The position numbers and the translations under genes are program-made. From Diphasiastrum complanatum (Eukaryota; Streptophyta; Lycopodiopsida; Lycopodiales; Lycopodiaceae): a stretch of DNA of 64,000 bases. The stretch is taken from contig CM055099.1 of the NCBI GenBank assembly GCA_029204225.1, positions 69,735,349 through 69,799,348 on the forward strand, written 5' to 3'. Numbering within the stretch: the first letter of the stretch is position 1; each line of letters starts with the position of its first letter. The notes beneath the pieces were generated by a model. That model did no database searches. It had not been told where the DNA came from and saw only the letters and a list, made by a program, of their open reading frames with translations. Shown here in pieces: positions 1 to 9,722 of the stretch.

Positions 1-488
1 TTTGATAGATATCCTCAAAAATTTTGGTCCAGAACTTGTTGTGGGCTATAGGAACCCTTTTTACACGTGTGAGGCCGTACAGCTCTAGTTTTGACTAAGA
101 AATTTCAAAAATTTGTACAATTTGACCCACATACCCAATTTGAGTGATTTTTAGTGCAAAATCAAGCATTTTCTATAGTGAATCTAATCCCTTGATTAGT
201 TCTTGGATTAGATCAGCCAAAAAATCAAAATTGAAGCTTGAATTAGGTGCATTAATTGATCTTCTCTGATTTTTTGAGTGTATGTTGAAGTTGAAGAGAG
301 AAATTGCTAAAAATCATAGATTAAGGAGTGATTTTGCAAGTTTGAGACTAGAATCTAAATTTCCATCATTCTAGATTGGTTCATGAGTGATAGGATTGTG
401 TCTATAAGCTTTCTAATTGCTAGAAGACTATAGATTCAGATCTCTTAGAGAAACCATAAGAGTTTCTAGTGCTTTTTCACATTCAAAA
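1..488 (+). mobile_element. Copia leader / LTR-like remnant
   Basis: AT-rich sequence without an ORF lying directly before a Copia gag start. Parts of it, such as the stretch mentioning GTGTCTATAAGCTTTCTAATTG near 390-420, resemble the leader before the larger Copia ORF at 4724 (near 4630-4660). It is therefore read as the 5' untranslated or LTR part of a related element. LTR borders cannot be placed because the window starts inside it. Confidence 0.45.
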
Positions 489-611
489 ATGGCATCAATG
501 GGTGGTTTCTTGCTTGAAGCTAGTGAAAGGCTTACATCCACTAATTATGCTACTTGGATAGTTCGAATGGAGTCTTTGTTTGTACTTCATGATCTTTATG
601 ACAGTACTTGA
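489..611 (+). pseudogene. Copia gag N-terminus, truncated
   Basis: From the ATG at 489 the reading frame gives the peptide MASMGGFLLEASERL followed by TSTNYATW and VRMESLFVLHDLYD. This matches almost residue for residue the start of the long Copia gag at 4724 (SSMGGYSMESSERLTSTNY). The frame stops at 609-611 after about 40 codons, and the following DNA belongs to a different repeat. It is a broken 5' end of a Copia polyprotein with no function expected. Confidence 0.8.
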
Positions 612-659
612 GGTGGAAGTAGAACCTCAAGGAGGAGTTGAGTTGGTTGGTCACTGTAA

Positions 660-1735
660 AGCACAATATGGAGGGAGAGTGGGTCTACAAGGCACTTGCC
701 ACATCACCCTACCACCTAGGCTTCACACGTGCGAGCAGTAAATGGCCAAAAATTAGGTAGTAAGGCGCACTTTAGGAAGGTGGTTTCATAAAAAATTGCA
801 CTCCATCCCAATAAGCACCCAATCAGAGGTTACAAGCACTCTCCTAATGCTCATTAGAGAGGCATAGAAGCTTCTATCAGGTCCATCAAGCAATCATAAG
901 CTCAGAATGCATTTTTGGCCTCCTTCAACAAGCAAAACTTCAATATGATGGTGTCTAATGCTCACCTATCCAAATTGGATGCATGATGGCTCAAATCAGA
1001 GGCAATCCATCATATCTTTAAGCTTGTAATGAGAAACAACATGTTCAGACCCCCATTTGATAGGTATTCATGCCCAAAAATCCCCAAAAAGACACTATTT
1101 TTTTTATGTTTTGAGCGTCTTAATGATGTCCAATCCTAACTTCATGAAGCCTCAAGACAAGGTCATTACACCTATAAAAATATGCTTACCAACTTCATGG
1201 TGTCCAATCCTAACTTCATGAAAGCCTAGGGACAGGGTCATTACACCTTAATGGTTCCAATCCTAGCTTCATGAAAGCCTAGGGACAGGGTCATTACACC
1301 TGTAAAAATATGCTTTACCAACTCTTGGCTAATAATTTTGAGATCTACCACAAAATTAGTCCAAAAATCATCAAAAAGCCATTTTTTTTTACCAATTTTG
1401 ACCAAAATTTGTGAGATAAATCCACAAATAAGTGCAATCTGATCCTAATCCCTGTAAATCCATTGCATGAAAGCACTAAAAGTTCTGATTTTAGTCAAAT
1501 ATGGATTCTATAGCCCATTTATGGTCCAAAAATTTCTCGTCCAAAATCACTATCTAATCATCCTTTTGACTATTCAAACATCATGCAATCATTAGATCCT
1601 ATCATTAATGACTATAAAACAGCAAGTACAATTTGTATAACGTATTACATAAGTAGGTATGACCAATTCCAAGCAAAAAACTTCAATTCTAGGTGAAAAA
1701 TTCACTAAAATCATCAAAAATCCTATGATTTCCAC
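660..1735 (-). repeat. Dispersed ~1-kb repeat, copy 1
   Basis: About 1.05 kb of non-coding sequence that recurs in the same direction at about 20325-21290. Shared landmarks are GGGAGAGTGGGTCTACAAGG, the block around CCAATCCTAACTTCATGAA, the run of T after AAAAATCATCAAAAAG, and the block ending near AGGTGAAAAATTCAC. In the second copy it sits just inside a minus-strand LTR and primer-binding site, so it is inferred to be internal DNA of a non-coding LTR element; the strand given follows that inference. A short local triplication of CCTAACTTCATGAA with GACAGGGTCATTACACC lies at 1130-1300. Confidence 0.7.
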
Positions 1736-1740
1736 GACAT

Positions 1741-3110
1741 CAATGATTGAGCATACAATACCCTTAATACATGATGCAGTTCCAAAAGTGACAAGATTCT
1801 ATTGATGTAATCCGAATGTTACTAATCTTATCCAGAAGAGTTACAAAGATTACTTGAATGGTTTTGCCAATTGTTACTGAATGATTACTGAATGGTTTTG
1901 CCAATTGTTGTCGTTTCTAAAAAGAATGGGAAGGCTAAAAAGAATGGGAAGACGAGAATTTGTGTGAATCTCAAAGCCTTGAACAAAGTGACACGAAAGG
2001 ATCACTTTCTGTTACCCTTTACAAAAAGCATATTGGACCATCTTGCTGTTGGAGCAAAAGCCTACAAGTTTTTTGGATGGATTTAGTGGTTATAACCAAG
2101 TTAGAATCGCACCCGCGGATCGACATAAAACAACTTTTGTAATAGAATGGAGAACATATGCGTATAAATTTATGCCGTTCGGACTCTGTAATGCACCTAG
2201 TTCATTTTAGAGAGTGATGCAGTTTGCCTTCAAAGACTATTTGCAAAAATTCCTTGAAATTTACTTGGATGACCTTGGAGTCCATAGTGCCGATATAGAC
2301 CATCTGAATTGTTTGGAAAAGTATTTGAACATTGCCGCAAGTACCAAATCTCCTTAATTCCAGAAAAAAATGTCAGATTTGGGTTACTTATGGAGTTGTT
2401 CTTGGACATGTGATATCAAGACATGGCATTGCTACGGATTATTCCAAAATCAAAGTCATTATGGAGCTACCAACACTAGGAACAATTCGAGGAGTTTATA
2501 TTTTCATGGGTCATGCAAACTATTATCAAATATTCATTTTTTTCTTTGCGGACTTAGCACGACCTATATATAAGTTGACCATTGTACCTATTTGGACAAC
2601 TGAGGCGTTGGAAGCATTTGAGAAATTGAAGAAAGCATTAGCTTCTGCACCAAATCTGTGAGGAGCTCCAAATTGGACAATTGAATTTCATGTTCATACT
2701 GATGCATCAAAATATGCTATTGGATCGGTTTTGATGTAGCCTGGAGAATACAAAAAAGACTGTCCTATTAGATTTGCTTGTCGACAACTTACTGATCCTG
2801 AGAAGAATTACTCTACAACAGAACAAAAAGCGTTGGCCAAGGTATTTTCAGTGAAAAAAACTCGACATTATCTAAAGGCGACACATTTTGCATTTATACC
2901 GACCATCAGCCATTGCTTTATCTAGTAAACAAGACATGCAGGACGGATTGCAAGATGGCTACTACTACTAATTGAATTTGATTTTCAAGTTGTGGTTCGA
3001 AAAGGTAAACAACATTACCTTGTCGATCATGTCTCAAGAATCCAAATAGCACCAGTCAACACTAAAGTGGATGATGAACTACCAGATGTTGCATTATTTT
3101 ATGTTTAAGC
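1741..3110 (+). pseudogene. Ty3/Gypsy pol remnant: RT and RNase H
   Basis: A degenerate reverse transcriptase and RNase H can be read across several frames. Landmarks are DAVPKVTRFY (1770s), LPIVVVSKKNGK with TRICVNLKALNKVT (1892-2000), GFSGYNQV with RIAPADRHKTTF (2085-2140), YAYKFMPFGLCNAPSSF (2160-2205), the active-site-like IYLDDLGVHS (2255-2290), a VVLGHVISRHGI segment (2395-2430), and RNase H pieces DASKYAIGSVLM and STTEQKALAKVF. Many stops and frameshifts break it. The N-terminal block closely resembles the minus-strand Gypsy element at 59.8-62.8 kb, suggesting the same family. Confidence 0.85.
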
Positions 3111-3213
3111 AAAACCAGAGTGGGTAGCATAATTTGTTGAATATCTGATGTTAGGTCAACCTAACAACTCTCTTACAAAAGTTCAAAACAATTGATTGTT
3201 AAAACACAACCTG

Positions 3214-3473
3214 ATCAATTGATTGCAGGCCAATTGTATCGTCTAATAGTCAAGTTAGTGAATAAAAGGGGTTCCAACCAAGGAAGGCGTTATCATGGAT
3301 CTTGGTGGTGACAAAAATGCTTCTTGGTTTCCAAGGGAGGCTCGAACTTGGGACCAAAGAAACCTTATCAATTGATTCCAGGCCAATTGTATCATCTAAT
3401 AGTCAAGTTAGTGAATAAAAGAGGTTCCCACTAAGGAAGGCCTTATCATGGATCTTGGTGGTGACAAAAAATG
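3214..3473 (+). repeat. Tandem duplication within Gypsy remnant
   Basis: A block of about 105 bp is present twice with a period of about 153 bp: 3214-3320 and 3367-3473. Both contain GGCCAATTGTATC, GTCAAGTTAGTGAATAAAAG and ATCATGGATCTTGGTGGTGA. The first copy translates partly as IAGQLYRL, like the linker between RNase H and integrase of Gypsy pol. It is a local duplication in a dead element. Confidence 0.75.
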
Positions 3474-4479
3474 GAAGGACCTGATCAACAAAGGTTTTAA
3501 AGGGCTCAAGCTAGCATCTTTGATTTGTGTTGACTAAGTTTCATCATTGTTGCTACTTCATTTTTATGATGCTCATATTTTTTGTGATGTACGAGGTGCA
3601 AACGGGCAAAGGCAAGTATGGATTTTGTAAAAGGTTTTTCAAAGGATCCTCATCAAAGAACTCTTATCTTAGTTATGGTAAGCATGGATGGTGATTGTGG
3701 TGTTTTTTTGGCCAAGTTGAATTTGAGCCTGAAATGCAAAAAACTAGTCAAAATTAGCAAATATCACCTAAATATAAAAACTTCAAATAGTTTGACCAAG
3801 GGTCAAACTTGAGGCCACATGTGTGAAAATTACATGGAGGGGGCCAAGTGTTATGTCTTATATTGTTTTATGTATTTTATAAGACTATATGGTGATTGTC
3901 AAGCTAGTCAATTAAACCATTGATTTGATGGATGATGGAGATTTGGGCTTAACCCTACTTCTAGAACCTTCCAAATGTGGCCTACTATAGTCACATATAG
4001 TTGAATACTTTACCATTTTAGTAGTTGATGTACATTCTTCATTTTGGTGATGATATTGGAGGAGGGCGATTGATCTCTACATTGTGTAGAATTTTCTCAT
4101 TTGTCTTGCTTATGTAAATGATGATTAAAAACTATTTTTTATGCATCTTTATGAATTTTTTGTTCTATGATATTTGACAATATTACGGGTCCAAAATAGT
4201 TCCTTATACATATTTGATCCACTTGAAGAGTTTGAAGATCTTTTGGATGTTTCTACATCTTGACTAGGTTTCATAGTTAGAGATTGCGTAGCCAACCTTG
4301 ACATATTCAGGTTTGTTCCTTCATTTCAAGTTACTTTGTGTTTGTTGGTCCCAAAATCACAATACAAGTTCATTTTTTGTGCTTTTTGAAGCATAGTATT
4401 GATCTAGATTCATTCTAGCTAATGCCTATGACCATATAGTGTTTTGGATCATTGAAGCATTTCTTTTTAGAGTCTAAGA
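3474..4479 (+). mobile_element. Gypsy 3' end: integrase trace, PPT and LTR-like sequence
   Basis: A short frame at 3618 gives MDFVKGFSKDPHQRTLILVM, weakly like the start of a Gypsy integrase core. Further on, a purine tract GGAGGGGGCCAAG at 3836-3848 is followed by TGTTATGTC at 3849, the arrangement of a polypurine tract and LTR start. The LTR 3' border is not clear. A block at about 4235-4320 (TTTTGGATGTTTCTACATC with CATAGTTAGAGATTGCGTAG) recurs at about 7270-7345, so this sequence is repetitive. Confidence 0.45.
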
Positions 4480-4723
4480 TCAGATCTTAGAGGCTGATTT
4501 GTTCAGATCTTAGTTGAAGTGAAATCTCTAAGAAAAGTGTAAAGCAATTTTTTTTTGTGAGAGTGAAAGCTAGGAATTTTTGGCAAGATCTTTGTGTATC
4601 ATTCAAGCTTGTGTGCTAGTTTGATAGAGACAAGCCTATAAGCATTCTAGTAAGCTTTAGGCCTTTCATAGTTCTTTAAAATTCAGAAATCTTTGTGATT
4701 TTAAAAAGAGCATTGATTCTACA
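4480..4723 (+). mobile_element. 5' leader of Copia element
   Basis: Non-coding sequence directly upstream of the Copia gag start. It shares short stretches with 250-480, which lies before the truncated copy of the same gag. I could not place a clear LTR or primer-binding site here. Confidence 0.4.
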
Positions 4724-6724
4724 ATGTCATCCATGGGTGGATATTCGATGGAATCAAGTGAGAGACTCACTTCCACAAATTATTCCATTTGGAAAGTGAG
4801 AATGGAATCACTCCTGGTGATCCATGATCTATTTGACATAGTTCAAGGAGTTGAGGAAGAGCCTCAAACTCCCCAAGAACAAACCAAATACAAGAAGAGA
4901 GCAAGATTAGCTCTACATTGCATAAAGTTAAATGTATGCAATGACCTCTTGAAAGAGGTGTCTTCTTGTACCTCATCCAAAGAGGCTTGGGATTCATTAA
5001 AGAGCATCTATGAATCCAATAATACTTCAAGGATCCTCATGCTAAGAAATCAATTTTTCCAAAGCATGAAAGGAAGTGAAGAGAGTGGACAAGAGTATGT
5101 CCTTAGGATAAAATCTCTTAACAAGGAGTTAAGTGCAATAGGAGAGAAGATCCAAGATCAAGAGCTAGTACAAATCATCTTGAATGGTCTAGGTGATGAA
5201 TTCACTAACTTAGTCCAATCATTTGCCATTCAAGACACTCTTCCATCCATTGAAAAGTTACACAATGTTCTTGTGGCCGAGGAGAGTAGGCTTCTACACC
5301 TCAAGACAAGAATGGATAGCATGTCACTTAATGGAGGAGAGGAGAAAGCTAACTTTACATCTAAAGGCAAGAAGAAGCAACTTCCATTCAAGAAAAATCA
5401 AGGCAAGGAGGCCGAGATGAAGAATGGAGGATCTACCTCCAAAGGCAAGGTGAAGAACAAGGCAAAACTCAAGTGTTTCTTTTGTGGAAAGAAAGGACAC
5501 TTTGCCTCAGAATGCTACTTGAAGAAGAATCAACAAGCCAAAGGAGATCAAGGGAACATTGCTCAAGAGGAAGAAGAAGAAGAGGATGGATTCAACACAT
5601 CCTTAATGGTTGCATCTACACCAACTTCAAGTCAAGACACATGGTGGATAGATAGTGGGGCTACTTCCCACATGTCTTTTAACAAGCATTATTTTTCTAC
5701 TCTTCTATCTTGTAATGGCTCTAAGAAGTCAATATACACTGCTAGTGATCAAGCATGCAAGATAGATGGCATAGGATCTATACCTCTTTGCTTAGGCACA
5801 TCTAAAAGGGTAGATCTAGATAATGTTTTGTATGTTCCTACCATTTCAAGAAACTTGCTTAGTGTAGGACAATTAATGGACAATGGACTAGATGTACATT
5901 TCAAGAATGGAGTTTGTTCCATCTTGAAAAATGATAAGTGCATAGCTAGTGACATTAAGCAAGGTAGACTTTTTAAGTTGGATGCTAATGTTGCAAGTGA
6001 AAGTGTGAACTTGGCTAGGGAGGAGCTAACTCAAGTGGAGCTTTGGCATAAGAGATTAGGCCATCCTAATCTTCAATCTATGGAGTCAATGGCAAGCAAG
6101 GAACTAGCTCTCGGCCTACCAAGAGCTTTCAAGAAGTGTGGAAAGATGTGTGAGGCATGTGGCCTTGCAAAGTCACACAAATCTTCTTACAAGAAATCTT
6201 CATCAAGATCTCTCTCTCCCTTGGATCTCATACATTCTGATGTACATAGTTTTTCACATGCAAGTAATGGAGGTGCCTTGATGTATGTAACTTTTATAGA
6301 TGATTGTACTAGATTCACATGGATTGAGTTACTATCAAAGAAAAGTCTTGTTTATGAAGCTTTCATTAAGTTCAAGTCTCTAGTAGAGAAACAACTTAGT
6401 ACTTCTATCAAAGCACTAAGATGTGATAATGGAGGAGAGTATACCTCCAATAAAATGAAAGACTTTTGTGAGATCAATGGCATTAAGTTACAATACACTT
6501 GTTCCTACACCCCTCAACAAAATGGGGTGGCCGAGAGGAAAAATAGGAGTCTATGTGAGTGTGCAAAGTCTTTAAGACTTGATGCATCACTTCCCATCTC
6601 ATTTTGGGGAGAAGCTATAACATGTGCTAATTATTTGTGTAATAGACTTCCTAGTAGTGCTATAGATGGGATCTCACCTTATCAAGCCTTGTTTGATAAG
6701 AAACCCAATGTAAAAGATTTTTAG
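4724..6724 (+). CDS. Ty1/Copia gag-protease-integrase polyprotein, truncated
   Basis: An uninterrupted 666-codon frame from a Copia LTR retrotransposon. In order: an N-terminal gag segment (SSMGGYSMESSERL, residues 2-15), a gag core, a CCHC zinc knuckle CFFCGKKGHFASEC near residue 251, the aspartic protease motif WWIDSGATSH near 306, the pre-integrase zinc region LWHKRLGHPN (about 439) with CEACGLAKSHKS (about 475), and the integrase core with HSDV, RCDNGGEY and GVAERKNR carrying the D, D and E residues. It stops at TAG 6722 within KPNVKDF, where family members continue with a phrase like FGCICYVH; that phrase is readable just after the stop. Reverse transcriptase is missing, because the DNA changes to an inverted RNase H fragment from about 6750. 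A full Copia polyprotein is usually 1200-1500 residues, so this is roughly the first half. The start ATG is supported by the same start in the copy at 489. Confidence 0.95.
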   Translation: MSSMGGYSMESSERLTSTNYSIWKVRMESLLVIHDLFDIVQGVEEEPQTPQEQTKYKKRARLALHCIKLNVCNDLLKEVSSCTSSKEAWDSLKSIYESNNTSRILMLRNQFFQSMKGSEESGQEYVLRIKSLNKELSAIGEKIQDQELVQIILNGLGDEFTNLVQSFAIQDTLPSIEKLHNVLVAEESRLLHLKTRMDSMSLNGGEEKANFTSKGKKKQLPFKKNQGKEAEMKNGGSTSKGKVKNKAKLKCFFCGKKGHFASECYLKKNQQAKGDQGNIAQEEEEEEDGFNTSLMVASTPTSSQDTWWIDSGATSHMSFNKHYFSTLLSCNGSKKSIYTASDQACKIDGIGSIPLCLGTSKRVDLDNVLYVPTISRNLLSVGQLMDNGLDVHFKNGVCSILKNDKCIASDIKQGRLFKLDANVASESVNLAREELTQVELWHKRLGHPNLQSMESMASKELALGLPRAFKKCGKMCEACGLAKSHKSSYKKSSSRSLSPLDLIHSDVHSFSHASNGGALMYVTFIDDCTRFTWIELLSKKSLVYEAFIKFKSLVEKQLSTSIKALRCDNGGEYTSNKMKDFCEINGIKLQYTCSYTPQQNGVAERKNRSLCECAKSLRLDASLPISFWGEAITCANYLCNRLPSSAIDGISPYQALFDKKPNVKDF

Positions 6725-6749
6725 ATCTTTGGATGTATTTGTTATGTTC

Positions 6750-6935
6750 ACATCCACTTAAAAAATGGATCTTTGGACAATGGCTTGGTTAAGATATCAA
6801 CTATGCATTCGGACGATGGTACATGATGTAGTTGCACCTCCTTGGATTGTACCTTCTCCCTCACAAAGTGGTGAGCTATCTCAATATGCTTTGTTCTAGC
6901 ATGGAAGATAGGATTTGAAGCAATTTGTTGAGAAG
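6750..6935 (-). pseudogene. Copia RNase H C-terminus, inverted
   Basis: The minus strand encodes QIASNPIFHARTKHIEIAHH followed by FVREKVQSKEVQLHHV and DILTKPLSKDP. This is the characteristic end of a Copia RNase H domain. It abuts the truncated plus-strand gag-integrase ORF in tail-to-tail orientation. It could be the 3' end of a second element or an internal inversion of the same element that removed the reverse transcriptase. Confidence 0.85.
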
Positions 6936-7099
6936 CTTGATTTTGCTAAGAAGATTGATGAGACTTTTGCACTCTACACTTTTGTGAGGTTCTAGTCATT
7001 TGTCTTGTGATTTCTATGAATGATTGCTATCTAGGATCATTGTACTTGTTGTTTCATGTGCAGGCCGTACTGTGGACAGTACTCCACACGTGTGAAGCT

Positions 7100-7675
7100 T
7101 CCTTCACTAAATAATGATGTGTTGATCCATTGCTCTTGCTTAAATCCAAGTGTAGTGAATCTAGATCAAGATCTAATGTGTAGAACTTGATAGATTCATT
7201 GATTAAGCAACCAATAACTCTCTATGATTGTAAAGTACAATCATTATTGTCCTAAAATCTGTAAAATTTATCACTTTTGGATGTTTCTACATCTTGACTA
7301 GGTTTCATAGTTAGAGATTGCGTAGACAATCTTTGTTCCTTTATGCATGAAACTTTCACAAGATTAAGAATTGGGACCACAAGACTTGCAACACATGATT
7401 GATTTAGCATGTAGTCGGACATATATTGCAGAAGCCTTGGAGGGTACTTATCCATTGGGCTCTCACTATGTATGCTTGATTTTGATGTTAGTAACTACAT
7501 GCTGCTGGTGTGACTTCTCTCTCCTTGTGAGTGATTGATTCATAGCTTGGGGGCTAGATCCGTTCGATCTAGATTTGGTTTGGTTGGTTTGTCTACCATC
7601 CGATTTCGTAGTGTTGCTTTGTTGCGGCTTGCTTTCGTATCCTTTAGTTGAGGGACTTGACAGTGGTATCGGAGC
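7100..7675 (+). mobile_element. LTR 3' part with Met-tRNA primer-binding site
   Basis: A CA-ended sequence (…GGGACTTGACA, to 7662) is followed after one base by TGGTATCGGAGC at 7664-7675, one mismatch from the TGGTATCAGAGC complement of plant initiator-Met tRNA. The motif GCTTGGGGGCTAGATCC at 7556-7572 is shared with LTRs at 25.36 kb, 31.47 kb, 38.57 kb (minus) and 21.59 kb (minus, partial). The 5' border is not clear. The downstream interior contains no gag ORF. Confidence 0.65.
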
Positions 7676-8839
7676 CAAAGCTAGGCGGTTTTGCCGTTGG
7701 AAAGTGCTTAAGAGGAGACCATGAATTAAAAAGTGGATCTACAAGTTGGGGTCCGATTCTTGAATTTTTGAAACTAAAGTTTGGAGCAAAAGCTTGGTGG
7801 GTGATTCATGATTCTCTACCCATATCATGGTTTTTTTGAGAGAGATCAGTTGTATGGTATGTGCACTACCAATGTTTGCAACCGGTTTGATAAATTGCAT
7901 TCTTGAAAAGTGATTTTTTGAGAATTAAGGTTCACTTTAGCATTGAGTTTTGCAATTGCTTTTGTCTCTTGCTTTTTCACGATAAGGAAAAGTTTGAGCC
8001 TTTTGAAAGCTGAATTTTTGTACTTTCAAAAAGCCAAACTTTTTGAGTACTTGCAAGAAAGTAATTGAATTCTTTTTTTCTATTCTATGAAGAGGTTGAA
8101 TGCTGGATTCTTCTTCGATGTACTTCTTGGGTGAGTGAAAGTTGTTCACTTTCAAATTTGTCGACATGAGTTGATGGTTTTCAATTTGTTAATGAAATTG
8201 TATTTCAAAATGTTAGTGGCAATTAATGTAAACATTTTCCATAATCACTTAGGGGAAAGCATATAGCTAACTAAGATTGCCATGGTATGCAAGAGCGCTA
8301 TCATCCAAGCTCTGATTGAGCCACCACTCTTGGATGGTGGCAGGTATGACAACCATTTTAATTGTTGTTGCTTATAACGCTCCAACAAATAGTCGGATGT
8401 AGTCATTCCATATATGAGATTAAAAGGTTGCTCAAGTAGCTAGTGGCCACCACCCTTTGATAACAGCATGCAATCATTGTGTGTCTATTAGGCTCTTGGT
8501 AGTCCATCTTCATCTTCATGATAAAATCATAGTCAACGCCCCCGACATCATCTAAGCTCTCAAGGAGCCATCACCCTTGGATGACAATAGGCGAGTGACA
8601 TCCATTGAAATCACATAACATTCTTTGTCATATTAGTAGGGGTGGTGTTGGTCCACCACATCAAAAACTCGAGGAATGTGATCTTTTGGATTAGGTTTCT
8701 AGAATCCAAATCAATGTTCTATTCACTAGAAATTCAATGGTCCCTGTGGCAATTGAAAGGCTAGTTGTATAATGAAAGACTGGAGTGGAAGACTTTACAC
8801 GTCAAATTGAAAGCTAAAACTGAACGTTTAGTCTTATTC
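7676..8839. other. No gene recognised; possible decayed non-coding element interior
   Basis: Short frames only. Two diverged copies of a block, AGCTCTGATTGAGCCACCACTCTTGGATG (8309-8340) and AGCTCTCAAGGAGCCATCACCCTTGGATG (8551-8582), hint at an old internal duplication. No domain could be read. Confidence 0.4.
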
Positions 8840-9045
8840 TACGGCAGCCGCCAGCCGCCAATTCGGCCAGCATCCGTTGTAGACGCCAGGCCCCAAGATG
8901 CCAGTTTTAGGGCGCACCAATCCTCCTCCTCCTGCCGAGAAGGCGAGGGTTGGTGGGGGGAAAAAGGCAGTGACCGAGATGGCCGGGCAGAAAGGAGCGA
9001 CTTTGGGAGGCGCCCACCTGCTTATCGCATGCACCGTACATAACC
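8840..9045 (+). promoter_or_regulatory. GC-rich, CpG-rich block upstream of PCO
   Basis: A sharp rise in G+C and CpG (GCCGCCAGCCGCCAATTCGG, CGAGATGGCCGGGC and similar) within otherwise AT-rich DNA, about 0.7 kb before the PCO start codon. Such blocks often mark promoters or 5' untranslated exons of plant housekeeping genes. Short frames through it (for example from ATG 8898) match no family I know. The link to PCO is inferred from position only. Confidence 0.35.
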
Positions 9046-9722
9046 CACAATTCATGTATCCTTCACTTACTCTCCATTTCCTTGCTTCATGCACAGATCA
9101 ATGCTGCAACAGGGCAACAGCAACTGCTGGGATCTGGAATTCTATTCTCAGAATTGAGCTAATCCTCCTTCGTATTTCTGACCACAATTTCAAAGCAGCT
9201 GAGATTCTTCCAATGATTGCACGAAGATATTTGATAGATTGAAAAGACTTCACTGGATCAGTGCTGGTCTGACTGTATTCAGAGGATCAGAGAGGGCCTG
9301 ACTAGATCCAAGGAAAATATCTCCAGCAGGGTGCATAAAGCAGCTGGTAGTAGAGTATGGCAAGGCATTTGTAGCTGAATCGGTCTTACTGGAACATTCA
9401 ATCTTGATCTTTTTCAGTCATAAATAGTTGGCAAGCTCCATGTTAGTTTAAGGCATTTGACTCTCAAAATTTAATGGTTGCTGTGGAGAGAAGGAAAAGT
9501 TATTCCTTTTGTTGAGGAAATTGAAGCAATTCTCCACAAATCTTTTGGTAAAGCTTAACTACCATCAGTGTAACAAATTGAAGAATTGTAACTGGAATGC
9601 AAAAACAGACTTCAATTTGGGCTTTTAGTAACTGTTAGGTTGGCTAGGAGATAGTGACAATATTTTTTCAAAGGTCATCCAGACATTGTTGCAAATTTTT
9701 TGGTTCCAAAAGGTTGCCAGTC

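Noticed and set aside
8898-9242. 114-codon ORF in the GC-rich block as an upstream PCO exon
   Set aside because: No similarity to PCO N-termini and no clear donor in phase; the ATG at 9723 already gives a family-typical start.
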